DNA of 64,000 nt from Oreohelix idahoensis (taxonomy: Eukaryota > Mollusca > Gastropoda > Stylommatophora > Oreohelicidae): positions 186,001 to 250,000 of the forward strand of contig JAMPIV010010585.1 in assembly GCA_024509875.1 (NCBI GenBank), written 5' to 3'. The number at the start of each line of letters is the position of its first letter. Position 1 is the stretch's first letter. This document shows positions 1 through 10,350 of this stretch, in pieces. A program made the translations under genes and the position numbers. The notes beneath the pieces were generated by a model. The model saw nothing but the letters and a program-made list of their open reading frames with translations. It was not told the origin of the DNA and ran no database searches.

Positions 1-948
1 CACTTGTCGAAACGGGGCCTCATTGGTCAGACTCGCTGATATACACACTTGGGAGCGTTAGTTCGAAACCACTTGTTTAAATAAGCTTGATAAAGCATCA
101 GTGCGTTGAAGCCAGCTTATATTTGGCTCAATAAAAGCCTGGAAGATAAGCAGATGGGAATTTGTGCCAGTTTGTGCCAGAATTCATTGCTAATCAACGT
201 ATCTGTGTTTATTCGTATGAATTGTGGTAAGCTTGAACCATTCAATATCTTTTAATGAAAATTGAATGTGAATTGTTGATTTATGCCTGTATATATATGT
301 GTAGTTCAGTGGCAAACGTGAGGTAAAGCCTGTAATGCTCCAGCCTGAACAGAGGGTGTCGGAGAAAAGTCAAACGGCATGGAATGGCAAAACAGTACAC
401 TGACACCTAGATGATTGACTAGAAAGAAATAATGCTGGAATTGCAGAGGCGTAGTAACCATTAAGAAGGGTAATACTGGAATAAAGTATTTCAAATGAAG
501 CTGACAGTTGGCCTAATGCTCTGAACTCAATGTTTGTGCTGTGTTGTGATCAGTGTAACAAGAGAGTTTAAGTTAGTTATGAAGTAGAAGGTACATCCTT
601 CTTGATTTCAGGGACAGTGGTCTTGATGGTACTGAGCAGCACCTGGTCAGAGCTTTGCTGAATCCAGTGTCGGACAGCATACTCCTTGGTCCTTTTAGCT
701 ATCAGTGAGGTGTCTCCAGAGCCCAGAGGAGAATTCGAGCAGAGGAGTCCTTTCCTGCCGCCATCACGCCAGATAAGCTAACTTGGCCAGCTGAGCTCAA
801 CATTATGTCCCCTCATCTTGAAATAACTTTGTAAAAATAACATTCAGAGGGGAATTTAATTGTCTTAATATCAGGAACTGAGAACATCTCCAATACTAGT
901 TTCCTTAAGACAAACTATTGAAGTCATGATGACAAATACCAACAGAGC
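1..948 (+). repeat. Diverged partial LTR copy, inverted relative to 5348-13571
   Basis: Bases 1-226 match the reverse complement of about 6245-6441, and 612-948 match the reverse complement of about 5875-6208, inside the LTR of the element at 5348-13571. The copy reads in LTR sense on the plus strand, while the full element lies on the minus strand, so this is an independent insertion. It is clearly more diverged than the two LTRs are from each other. The left end is cut by the window edge, and similarity stops near 948. It differs from both LTRs by an extra 385-bp block (227-611), listed separately. No coding sequence is supported here. Confidence 0.85.
227..611 (+). other. Intron-like insert with exact GT-AG borders inside an LTR copy
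   Basis: This block is absent from both full LTRs. It begins GTAAGC and ends TTTCAG. The sequence left of it (..AATTGTG) and right of it (GGACAGTGG..) are joined without gap or overlap in the LTRs at 5348-7286 and 11633-13571. The GT-AG orientation is the same as LTR transcription. What is seen is a precise presence/absence. That it is a spliced intron is inference; an insertion with coincidental borders is the alternative. Confidence 0.7.
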
Positions 949-1433
949 TATACTATATAAAATCTAATAATAAAATCTAACACCCGCGTTATTCGGTAAG
1001 ACCTGTAAAGTCACACTGGTATTTAATTATTTATATTTAAGAAATTACACGAGTGAAATAACCAATGTATCAATTTAATTACCACTAGCTATGAACAGTT
1101 AATTACTTAAAATTTACACGAGGTGAATTAGAAATATGGTTATTAAACAATTACTATCGCCTAACGTTTAAAATGATGCTACACATCTATTATCTCGGGA
1201 AATAACGGATAGTTATATTATTTAATTTACATCTGGAAAACTTTGTGATGGGTTTATTTAATAGGTTTAAATTAACACAAAATCCAGTGAAATAAATGAA
1301 GAAACTAAACGTCTAAATCACTCAAGACTAATATTTTACCGATAGCACAGAATGAATTAGTGAATATAGACTCCAATATAGCAGAAATCCAAGAGAAACT
1401 TTGTTAGCTTCTACTATAAGCTAGTAAGAGTCA
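949..1433. repeat. AT-rich non-coding segment, related to 50640-50900
   Basis: No ORF is supported. Bases about 1110-1300 share an ordered series of short matches with about 50690-50890, in the same orientation: GAATTAGAA, a CTGGAAAA stretch, TTATTTAATA, and an AAAATCC(C)AGTGAA block. This suggests a diverged dispersed repeat. The family is unknown. Confidence 0.45.
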
Positions 1434-2438
1434 CTCAAACTGAGAGAGGTAATCGGATACACACAAACGAATAGACGGGGATTTGGGCATGGTGACATCC
1501 GCTGGTGGTCCAAGGCATCAAGCAGGGAGCGCAGAGACATGGTAGTTCAGGAGATACGAGGAGCTGAGAATGATTAGAGGTTGCAAAAAGCAGTGCAGCA
1601 GGTCCAACAAGGCCAATGGACCACATGGGAAGGAGCCCTGCAGAGGTCCTTGACATGGAATGATATATGGCATATGGCACCTCTTAGGCTCAGCTTCGTG
1701 GTTAGATCAATGTATGACCTGCTGCCATCGGCCACCAACCTTGTGAAATGGGGAAAGTCGGATGATAAGCAGTGCCCCCTATGCCAGGGGAGGCAGACAC
1801 TTGAACACGTGCTCTCAGCGTGTAAGGTGGCATTAGGGCAAGGGCGATACACTTGGCGCCATAACAAAGTGCTAAATGAGCTTGCTGCGACAAAAGATCA
1901 GGCAAGAATGAAAGCAAATAGGAAAGTCCTGCCAGACACCGCAAACACATACTTTCTGAGGGCAGGAAAGTCAGCACATCCCAAACCGAGTAAACCTGGT
2001 AGCAGTTTACCATCTCTTCTTGACTGTGCAAACGACTGGGAGATGGCGGTAGACCTACCTGGACGGGGGGCATATCCAGAGTGTATCAGAAAATCGCGGA
2101 GACGGCCGGATATAGTGCTTCATTCTGCAGCAACGCTTCAGGTCATACTGATTGAACTGACCGTGCCATTTGAATCCAGATTAGACGAGCAACATTCATT
2201 CAAAGCGGCCAAGTATAGCGATCTGGCCGCGGATCTGAGACACGATGGATTCAGTGCAAGGGTCATGGGGGTTGAAGTGGGCGCAAGAGGGCTTGTGGCT
2301 GCATCAGTGTATGATTTATTGAAACTGTTGGGGCTGAAGGGACAGTCTAGAACAAGGGCACTGAAGAGGCTTAGTGAAACTGCCGAAAAGGCATCAGGCT
2401 GGCTGTTGAACAACCGCAATGGGCGATGGACATCGTGA
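1434..2438 (+). pseudogene. C-terminal remnant of a restriction-like-endonuclease non-LTR retrotransposon
   Basis: The frame is open from about 1434, broken by one TAG at 1575-1577, then open to the TGA at 2436-2438. The 285 residues after the stop carry a CCHC finger (C-P-L-C, then H and C, around residues 65-81). Next comes a basic stretch with a YTWRHNKVL motif, then a PD-(D/E)XK-like nuclease core (RPDIVL near residue 175, and IELTVPFE near 191). This order matches the end of R2/NeSL-type LINE proteins, where the nuclease nicks the target site. The region before the stop (RWWSKAS.., RRDMVVQEIRGAEN) is in the same frame and also family-like. RT and everything upstream are missing, so this is a dead 5'-truncated copy. 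There is no ATG at 1581; that codon is TTG. The exact clade is not certain. Confidence 0.75.
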
Positions 2439-2900
2439 CAGTAAACGCTGCGGTACAGAAAACCCCAAAATTTTTCTAAGTCCACAACGCTGAGTTTTGT
2501 TGGTGTACTAGTGAAAGAGCTGCGACTCTGGGGCAACAGGCGATGTATACTATAGGGAGTGTCAGGTACAGAATTTCAGTGGCTTGCGGCGCGCAGCTCG
2601 TCGGCTGCACGCTAATGTCTCAGTGTGTGTCCTTAGTTGTGAAGGGCGACGGAACGAACGGAATAATTTGTCTTCTCTTTGTTACTTTCACAATTGCCTC
2701 CACGGCTGGCGTTGTGGATTTAAAAATTGCTACCATAAGTGAAATGGGTTCATTTTCGATACAAGACAACAGGAAGCTGAGACGCTTGGGAGTCATGACC
2801 CAAGTGGGCCCGCCCCCCTTAGAGTGTAAAGGAGTAATTGGGCCGAAACACTTGTCGGATGGGGGGGACCTCTTCGTATGATCAGATTTCTTCCTGTTGT
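2439..2900 (+). other. Probable 3' UTR of the RLE LINE remnant
   Basis: This non-coding stretch directly follows the LINE stop codon. It ends with a GC-rich part (about 2790-2880: GTGGGCCCGCCCCCCTTAGA, then GGGCCGAAACACTTG). No clear poly-A or target duplication is visible, so the 3' border is a guess. Confidence 0.4.
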
Positions 2901-4395
2901 ATCGCTCTGTAAAGAGTTTCCTATCATAGTACTACTTCAACTCTCTGGCAAACGAATGATAAACTGCATTTTCGGCGATGCCAATATATAATTAATGGAA
3001 TGGAAGATAATAGCGACATGTGAAGATTCACACCTTATTTGAAATCAGGGAACTATTCTCGATTCGAGCCGCATCTGCCAGCCTAGCCTTCCCCGTTCGT
3101 CTCTTGGTCCGCCAGCTATTTTCCCCGTCTTAGTCGGTTCGCATGAGCGTGTGACCCGAAGGTGAGAAAACTGCTTCGTTCTTCTGGGACCACCACAGTC
3201 TTTTGATACTGACCGCTTACGTCTCCTCTTAGCAACGCCCTTCTAGACGGGATGAGAGAAAAAGGTAGGGAAATGCTTGCTTTTCATTGCTCTAGCTAGA
3301 GATAGGCAGTAGGTGTGGCTAACTAAACCTAAGACAAAACGAAACTCCTGGATCCTCGCATGATGACTGTTTACATATTAATTATCCAACGTGGGTAAAA
3401 ATCCACGTGGAAATGATGCATACTAATTTGCACGCGTGGTAGAGTTCCACGTTGACGATTTAACTACACACAAATCCAGGGGCCTCGATGCTATTCAATG
3501 GTACTCTTGTTATCATCCGTCAATTCAGGGGCAGCTGGATTTTCATCCGTCACAGATGCGATGAACAATAAAGTTTTCAAAGAACTCACTGCGTATGCAA
3601 TTTAAACCCCTTGTGCTGAAACGTTATTGCCTAATAGATTAACTTGAGAAATGTGTTAATGTATTTACATTATTCAGCAGAAGCCCATTTGACCTCCTAC
3701 AGTAGTTGAACATTACTAAAGCAAAGTTAGAGACTAAAGACATTGACGAACAATATACTAAAGAAGAGTTTTGTCTAGTATATTGTCAACGATATAGGAT
3801 CACTGCCACATAAAGTTGTATTAGATGAGATTTTGATTCCGGAGATTTGTATAATTGGGAGGACACTTTAGTAAATAAGATTCACACATTAATACTTAGT
3901 GTTGGTACAATTTAAAGGATCCATTTGTCTTGTCATTTACTGTTCAATACAGTACACTGACGTGTAACTTAAACAGTGCTTATGTTGTGTGTTTGAAAAT
4001 GTGTTCTTCCTCTTCATCTTTTCTCTTTGAGCACACTGTGGGGCATGGAGCCACCACTGCGACTCGACCATTTGGAAGAAGCGTACATCAAAGCTTTCAG
4101 TTGTTCTTGCAGGTTTATGTAGCAATTTGTAGTACGGTACATGAAGAGGCTGCCAACCCGAAGTACAACTTCATATCAGTCGACTCTTACGGCATGCGTA
4201 GTGGAACAGTATACCTTTCGTCGTCTGCTCAGAGACCCCCGGGAACTACATGGAGTAATAATTTAATTTTATTTAAATAACATTTTACCTCGTTTTGACG
4301 AGGCGTGCCTCGTTTTCGTTTCAACCTAGATACAGACTTCATAGGTTATACTAGGGTGCTGTCCAAATAAAAAAGACCCTTTGGTCTGGTTTATT
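2901..4395. other. Non-coding; one hairpin, nothing else recognised
   Basis: I see no supportable gene. A perfect 10-bp inverted repeat (CAATATACTA / TAGTATATTG) lies at 3751-3760 and 3776-3785. Short CACGTGG-type inverted repeats occur around 3390-3455. The ORF at 3930-4280 shows no domain or composition signal. Confidence 0.5.
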
Positions 4396-4475
4396 GTGTA
4401 TTTTGAATTAAGTGTATTTTGAATTGAGTGTATTTTGAATTGAGTGTATTTTGAATTGAGTGTATTTTGAATAAA
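4396..4475. repeat. Short tandem repeat, 16-bp unit, about 5 copies
   Basis: The unit GTGTATTTTGAATTGA is repeated about five times, with the first and last copies slightly altered (..AATTAA, ..AATAAA). Confidence 0.9.
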
Positions 4476-5347
4476 GTAAGTTGCTTCAAGTTTATCCAAC
4501 CTGACTCCTGTTCACGCAGAACCGAGCCTGAGATAAATGAAAGCTAAGTGTGGTAGTAAAATGAATGGGTGTTAGGAGTCTAGCTGCAGCATTCTAAAAT
4601 ATTCGAGTGCCGTACTGTCTGCCACAGGCAGGCTAAATAGAACCGGAGAGGAATGGTAGAATATGAAGCCGAAGCAATCTGAACTTTAAAAACAAAACTA
4701 ATGAAGAAGGTTAATGGTAGTCTCATAGCAGATACTGCTGCAGGAGATGTGAAGTGTTTTATAGCAACTTTAATCCCTTTTTTAAAATTGTTGTTTAATG
4801 TATTTAGATTAAACAAGTGTTTAGTTCCTAACGAATACCCTGTGGTCGTAACAAATGGCTGAAATGATCCAAATGACAACGAAAATCCAAATGGCTACAA
4901 AGATCCAAATGACTGACTACGAATTGTCACGAAATGGATTTAGGACTAGAGACTGTCTACATATAGTGACAAGACAATAGTAAGAAGAAAGACTGAAATG
5001 ATAGATTCAGATAGAAATATAGTGCAAAATGTGAAAGTTGAGACCATTGGCTCCGAGGTTGAGAACCGAGGTTGATTCTTTCCTCGCCACTTCGGACGTT
5101 TAAATTGCTATGGCCTCGAACCACCTCTAACTACCCTATGGGGATAAGGTTCAATTAAGATTCACAAACACCAAGGTACAGACAACATATAGCTACTGTA
5201 CTAAAGGAAATGACTGATGCCAGCTACAATTTATACAAGTTTATTATACACCTATAAACAACAAACATATGCATGTCCCATACATAAAGTGCGAGGATGC
5301 ACTCCTGAAACAAAATCAAGCGCAGTTAAAAATGCATCAACCCAAAG
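4476..5347. other. Non-coding flank; small patch of an 18-bp minisatellite
   Basis: There is no gene. Bases about 4862-4915 contain four copies of the ATCCAAATGACTACAAAG-type unit that forms the array at 15351-15545. The rest shows nothing recognisable up to the LTR border at 5348. Confidence 0.6.
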
Positions 5348-7286
5348 TGGGAAGTTATAAATACTTATAAGGGACTTAGTGTACTGACTGAGATCAGCTG
5401 TGAAGGTATATATATATATCTAATAAGAGTAGTATATTATATATATAACCTTACTTGCTACCACATATCTATATATCTCAGTCAGAATTATTCTGGAATA
5501 GTGTGATGCTACGTTATGTGTCTAGGGTATGTGTATGGTGAAGTGTAAGTCACAACAACAGACAGATAAACAATTTAATTTAATCCACTACTCTTAACAA
5601 CACTGTGACACTCACATACATATAACACTCTATGAGAATATCTTAAAGAAGTCACTAGTAACGTTTCAAATAACAATATGTATTCATTACTGGCATGAAT
5701 GAATATGTGTCCTGATTCAACTACAAGGGAACCAGGAATCACAATCAATTTAAATTACAAGTTATGTACAGAATGTATTTAATATGAATATTGTAGTGAC
5801 ATATATTATTACCAATGTTCTATGTGTGTCAATTGTGTAGTGGTAAAATGAGGTAATACTGGTTTTGTTTTGTTCAAGCTCTGTTGGTATTTGTCATCAT
5901 GACTTCAATAGTTTGTCTTTAGGGACCATTATTGTAGATGTTCACAGTTCCTGATTTTAAGACAAGTAAATTCCCCTCTTAATGTTAATTTTAAAAAATC
6001 AGTTCAAGATGAGGGGACATAATGTTGAGCTCAGTTGGCCAACTCTGCTTATCTTTAGTGATGGCGGCAGGAAAGGACTCCTCTGCTCGAATTCTCCTCT
6101 GGGCTCAAGAGACACCTCACTGATAGCTAAAAAGACCAAGGAGTATGCTGTCCGACTCTGGATTCAGCAAATCTCTGACCAGGTGCTGCTCACTACCATC
6201 AAGACCACTGTCCCACAATTTCATGGAAATAAACACAGATACGTTGATTAGCAATGAATTCTGGCACAAACTGGCACAAATTCCGTTCTGCCTATGTTCC
6301 AGGCTTTTATTTTAGCAAAAATGTGAGCTGGCTTCAACGTACTGTCGCTTTATCAAGCTTATTTGAATTAGTGGTCTCGAACTAACGCTCCCAAGTGTGT
6401 ATATCAGCGAGACTGGCCAATGAGCCACGTTTCGACAAGTGTTTGAAAAAATGTTATCTTTTCCCGTCTCCCCCAACAACCAAGATAGTATTTATAGCCC
6501 GACCAATCGTGGTTAGGCTTTCATTTGTTGCGCTCCAATCAATTTGGAGTTTACATGGTAGGCTATTTATGTAACGTAAGGTTTTTTCAAACACGTTATA
6601 AAAAAAAAATTTTATGAGCAGAAATGATTTTATGCTGTCAGGCACCCCCAATATTTTATTTTGGGTATAATTTATTAATTCCTGGACTATTTGCGTAACG
6701 TTTTACATATTATTTGTCAGCAAACCCTAAGGAACCCAAAAATACTAATTTAAAGGAGCTACGTGGCTGCGTTCAAAATATGCAATTTCTTCTATCTCCT
6801 GTTTAGAAGATGTGCTGTCTGGGTACTGTTATGTGTTCAAACGTAAACCCATATAATGTTGTCTTTTCTAATAAGAGTCTGTTATGATTTATAAACCTAA
6901 CTCTGGGAAAGGGTAGTGTATTTTATCACTGTCCGTCTGAAAAAAAATTAGTGCATGTAGACTTACACGCGTGATGGTAGTAATTGTGTATCGCGCGAAG
7001 CGGGTTTAGTGTTCGGCTTTCTGCCTCTCCCTTCTCTTTTTATCCCTTTAGTCCATCTGTTCGTTCGTTTTGGTAACGCAGTATAATTAATGTTAGGGTT
7101 AATTTAGGTCATTACGCAGTACGTCTCAATGCTTTTCCAAGAAATACAGCACACGTTTCATTGAAGAAGGCGGGTAATAATACAGTAAGCTTTACTATCA
7201 ACGTGAAAGCGTTACAATTTGCAGACGAAGCAGAAAACAAGGGGGATTTCGAGTACATTCTTTGGGACAGCACTGTCATTTTACCA
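5348..7286 (-). repeat. 3' LTR of the Gmr1-like element
   Basis: On the plus strand it reads TGGGAAGTT... to ...TTTTACCA, so in element sense it starts TGGTAAAATGA and ends CTTCCCA, with the usual TG...CA ends. It is near-identical to 11633-13571. Visible differences are TA-repeat length near 5410, A-run length near 6605, and two substitutions near 6030 and 6110. An 89-residue reading frame (5982-6251) is present in both LTRs but matches no protein I recognise and runs antisense to the element. Confidence 0.9.
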
Positions 7287-7305
7287 TTGCTCTTCTCTTT
7301 ATTAA
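7287..7305 (-). other. Candidate polypurine tract of the Gmr1-like element
   Basis: Immediately upstream of the 3' LTR in element sense the sequence reads AAAGAGAAGAGCAA and then TGG of the LTR. This is the expected position for the plus-strand primer of reverse transcription. Confidence 0.6.
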
Positions 7306-7437
7306 TTTTATTTGTTAGGCTTCATATTTACCTAATAATTTATATATGTGGATTAGAATATTTCATGACACTTCCCCTCTTAAAACAGACATTATATGTC
7401 AGTCCTTTATTCTATATACACATAGAGAAATTTATTA

Positions 7438-9015
7438 TTATTTCTGGGGTTTACGGTGATTCTCATCACACGGATGGCGGCTTAAAAAATCCGCTCCCAG
7501 ATTTGTTTTTCCAGATATATATTCAATGCTAAAATTATATGGAGCCAGAAGCAAAGACCATCGGAGTAACCTAGAGTTCTCATGCTTAGCCTGTGCTAAA
7601 AACGATAAAGGTTTGTGGTCAGTTTGCAACTTAAATGCCTTCCCATATAGATAAATATTGAATTTCTTTATTGCCCATATTACTGCAAGACATTCTTTTT
7701 CGCTAGTTGAGTAGTTGATTTCAGCTTTATTCAACTTTCTGCTAGCATATGCCACTGGGCTTAATTCCCCATCCAATGCATCTGATTTCTGTAGTAAAGT
7801 TGCACCTAGCCCAATATTACTTGCATCCGTCCTTACTATGAATTCTTGACTTAAGTCAGGTAATTTCAAAATGGGTTTACTTGTGAGCTTTTCCTTCAAT
7901 TCTTGGTAAGTCATTTCACATTGTGGTGTCCATGTAATGCGATCTGGAAGTCCTTTACGTGTCAATTCCGTTAAAGGTGCACATATGGAATTAAAGTTTT
8001 TGATATACTTCTGGTAGAAACCACATAATGAGACAAAGGATCTCACGTCCTTCTTGGTTTGTGGTCTCGGGGCTTTCTGTAGTTTCTCTAAATTCTTTGG
8101 GTCAGGGGTCATGTTTCCCTGATAAACTGTGTGTCCCAAAAATTCCAATTCTTTACATCCAACGCAACATTTGGTTGGTCGGGCTGTTAAATTTGCCTCC
8201 CTAAGTCGATCAAACAGCATGTTCAGAGAGTCAATGTGTTCCTCAAATGTTTCTGTTGCTATAAGGATATCATCCATAAAATTTGTTATACAGGGATTAT
8301 TCAGAGGATCCAATAATTTTCTCATCATTCTAGAGAAGACACTAGGCGCATTCTTCAATCCAAATGGCAATCTATTCAACTCATAGTGTCCTTCTGAGGT
8401 ACTAAAAGCTAGGTATGGTCTAACCTCAGGCTTTACTGGAATCTGATAGTATCCTTTACTCAGATCCACTTTTGAGAAATATTTAGCTTTATTTAGTCTG
8501 GCAAACAGCTGATTTGTATCCGGCAATGGATCCACCTGTCCTTCTGTAATAGCATTCAGTCTCCTGTAATCTATACAGAGTCTATGTTCTCCAGAGGGCT
8601 TCCTTAAAAGTACAACACCGGAACTATACGAAGACTCACTGTGCGAAATAATTCCTTCCTTCAACAGATAGTCTATCTCTTCCTTCAAAGCTTTTTCCTT
8701 AGCAAACGGAATCGAATATGGTTTCATACAGACAGGTGTGGAGTCTATTAATTTCATATCATATTCCAATAGGTTTGTATGCCCTGGTCGGTCTGTTAAC
8801 ACCTCTGCATGATTATTTAGAACCTGTTGCACTCTCTCTTTCTGAGTTTTCGTTAAATGTGTACTGATTTTCACCTGTGCTGCTGTCTCACAGGGGTGTA
8901 ATGGATATTCAAATGATGAAAGTGGTTCCTTTTTCATCTCCATGGCGATGGACAAGGTCAACAAGTGTGTCTCTTCCTGATGTTCTCTTTCCAAATATTT
9001 CTTCAGGAGATTCAC
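7438..9015 (-). pseudogene. pol: Reverse transcriptase-RNase H part of the Gmr1-like pol
   Basis: This is a 525-residue open frame. After about 90 residues of linker the RT runs from roughly residue 95 to 290, with D184 in KVDLSKGYYQIP and the catalytic FMDDIL box at 246-251. The RT connection (FLGHTV, LCGFYQKYI) follows. RNase H spans about residues 390-512, with TDAS (D397), an E in SEKECLAV, TDHKPL (D466) and ADFLSR (D509), so the catalytic acidic residues are all present. It copies element RNA into DNA in cytoplasmic particles. The first residues (MNLLKKYLERE) really belong to the end of the integrase module. The frame that should run in from upstream is shifted by one base near 9025, in a run of T. 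No integrase follows; the frame stops shortly before the 3' LTR. Confidence 0.85.
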
Positions 9016-9337
9016 ATGATAGATTTTTTTCTTTCCCCTTCTTATCTATCTTATAATTTGTTCTAGACACCTTCTCTAGAACTGTATATGGACCCTGCCA
9101 TCCAATTTGTAACTTATTCTGACTCCCGGGCAAAAGAAGCAGTACCTTCTCTCCCACAGCCAAATTTCTGTCTTTCGCCTTCCTGTTATAATAGGCAGCA
9201 TGTTTCTTCCTGGCTTGTTTCAAATTTTCATTGGCAAGTTTCCAGCCAGTTTTTAACCGAGTGGTCAGCTCATTCACATATTGGTATGAAGATGTAATGT
9301 TTTCCTCTGCCTTTTCATCAGTCCACGTTCTTAACAA
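8909..9337 (-). pseudogene. Integrase C-terminal (GPY-like) module, frameshifted
   Basis: Residues 1-95 or so (LRTWTDEKAEEN.., AAYYNRKAKDR, VGEKVLLLLPG, LQIGWQGPYTVLEKV) match the C-terminal part of Ty3/Gypsy integrases that ends in a GPY/F motif. That region helps bind DNA during integration. The frame then goes out of register near 9025. The expected continuation (..VNLLKKYLE) is found in the overlapping frame of the RT ORF, so one base was gained or lost. In element order this module precedes RT, which supports the Gmr1-like arrangement. The true upstream join is broken at about 9340. Confidence 0.75.
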
Positions 9338-9339
9338 AG

Positions 9340-9740
9340 CTACATATGGACCTTTAATTGTGTGGACCTATTTGTCCATGCACCGGTATGGTCTCTTCCA
9401 CTTGAAGCTTTATAGTGATGATTTTTCCTCCCAGAATTATCATTCACAAAACGACCGCTACCAATTTTTTTTTTGGGGCTTTCTCCCCTCTTAAAATTCT
9501 TGATGAGAGATTTCCTCTCTACATCTTCTTCCTCCAGTTTGTTTAAGTCCGATTGAGGGATTGTCGGCTTATCCTGGGGTAAGACATCCTTTTGCACTCT
9601 CCGCATAGTGGCCATTGTAAAACAGTTAAGTGAAGCTTGTCCGTGAAAAGGGGCTTCCCATTCCATTTGGTCCACTTTATCAAATTATTTTTCCTTTTAT
9701 TGTCAGGCCTGATTTTGCCCCATGGCGTGTCCAGGTCCTG
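9340..9740 (-). other. Unassigned segment where the integrase catalytic core should be
   Basis: Between the integrase zinc-binding domain and the GPY module one expects about 150 residues with the D,D-35-E triad. This 400-bp stretch instead gives fragments in two frames (a basic KNHHYKASSGRDHTGAW-like piece and a K-rich piece) and no DDE signature. Either the core was deleted and replaced, or the sequence has drifted beyond recognition by eye. Confidence 0.5.
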
Positions 9741-10310
9741 ATCCATGTTCCCACTTGTGGGTGTTCCCTCATGTGCTATACTACACCTTTCTACAAAGTT
9801 CTCAATGTCCCATCTTGCTTTGGGCCAATAATAATTGTGAGCCACCTTTTGAATGATGGTACCTATCTTCTCATGGTCCCCATCTGGTTTCACATGTAGG
9901 CTCCTTATTAAGTCTGCCCTATATCTTTTTGGAAGAACCAGCTGTCCGTGACCATGGGATCTAGTTCCGGCCTTCCTATACATCAACTTGTTTTTCATGT
10001 AAAAATCTCCCTTGCCTGGAGTTGTATGACAAGTTGACAATTTTCTGAAACAAGGCTTGAGTGTTTTATCTCCAGCCTGTGCCTTCCTCATCTCTTCTGG
10101 AGTGGTATCCAACATAATATCCTCCTCCTGTCTTGAGGTCGACCTGACCTGAAGGGTTGCCATATACACAGGTTTCCTTCTGCAACGGTCAGTGTCATGA
10201 TTGTCCATCTGACAATTTTTACACCACCTTTTTCCTTGGTTGAAAGATTTTCTTTCATCATATTTCCTTTCATCGAATTGTGGGAATTTATTTTTATTTT
10301 CATACCGTGG
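9741..10310 (-). pseudogene. Gag zinc knuckle joined to integrase zinc-binding domain
   Basis: The frame ending at 9543 contains, at about 10195-10240, a CCHC knuckle (C-K-N-C, H-D-T-D-R-C) preceded by a basic, asparagine-rich stretch. About 120 residues later is an integrase H2C2-type domain (LVLPKRYRADLIRSLH.., HEKIG, NYYWPKARWDIENFVERC). The final cysteine of the usual C-x2-C pair is missing (CSIAH). Between knuckle and integrase there is no aspartic protease D-T/S-G, although one is expected there. So the protease is deleted or unrecognisable. The frame differs from gag, with a TTGATCCTTAGGATCAA palindrome at the junction (about 10335-10355). Confidence 0.7.
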
Positions 10311-10350
10311 CCTATCAAATTGGTGCTTACCTTTATTTTGATCCTAAGGA

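Noticed and set aside
1581..1583. Start codon of the 285-residue LINE ORF
   Set aside because: The codon is TTG after an in-frame stop; homology continues upstream of the stop, so this is not a real start.
5982..6251. An 89-residue ORF, repeated at 12269-12538
   Set aside because: It lies in the LTR and is duplicated because the LTR is. It is antisense to the element and matches no family I know.
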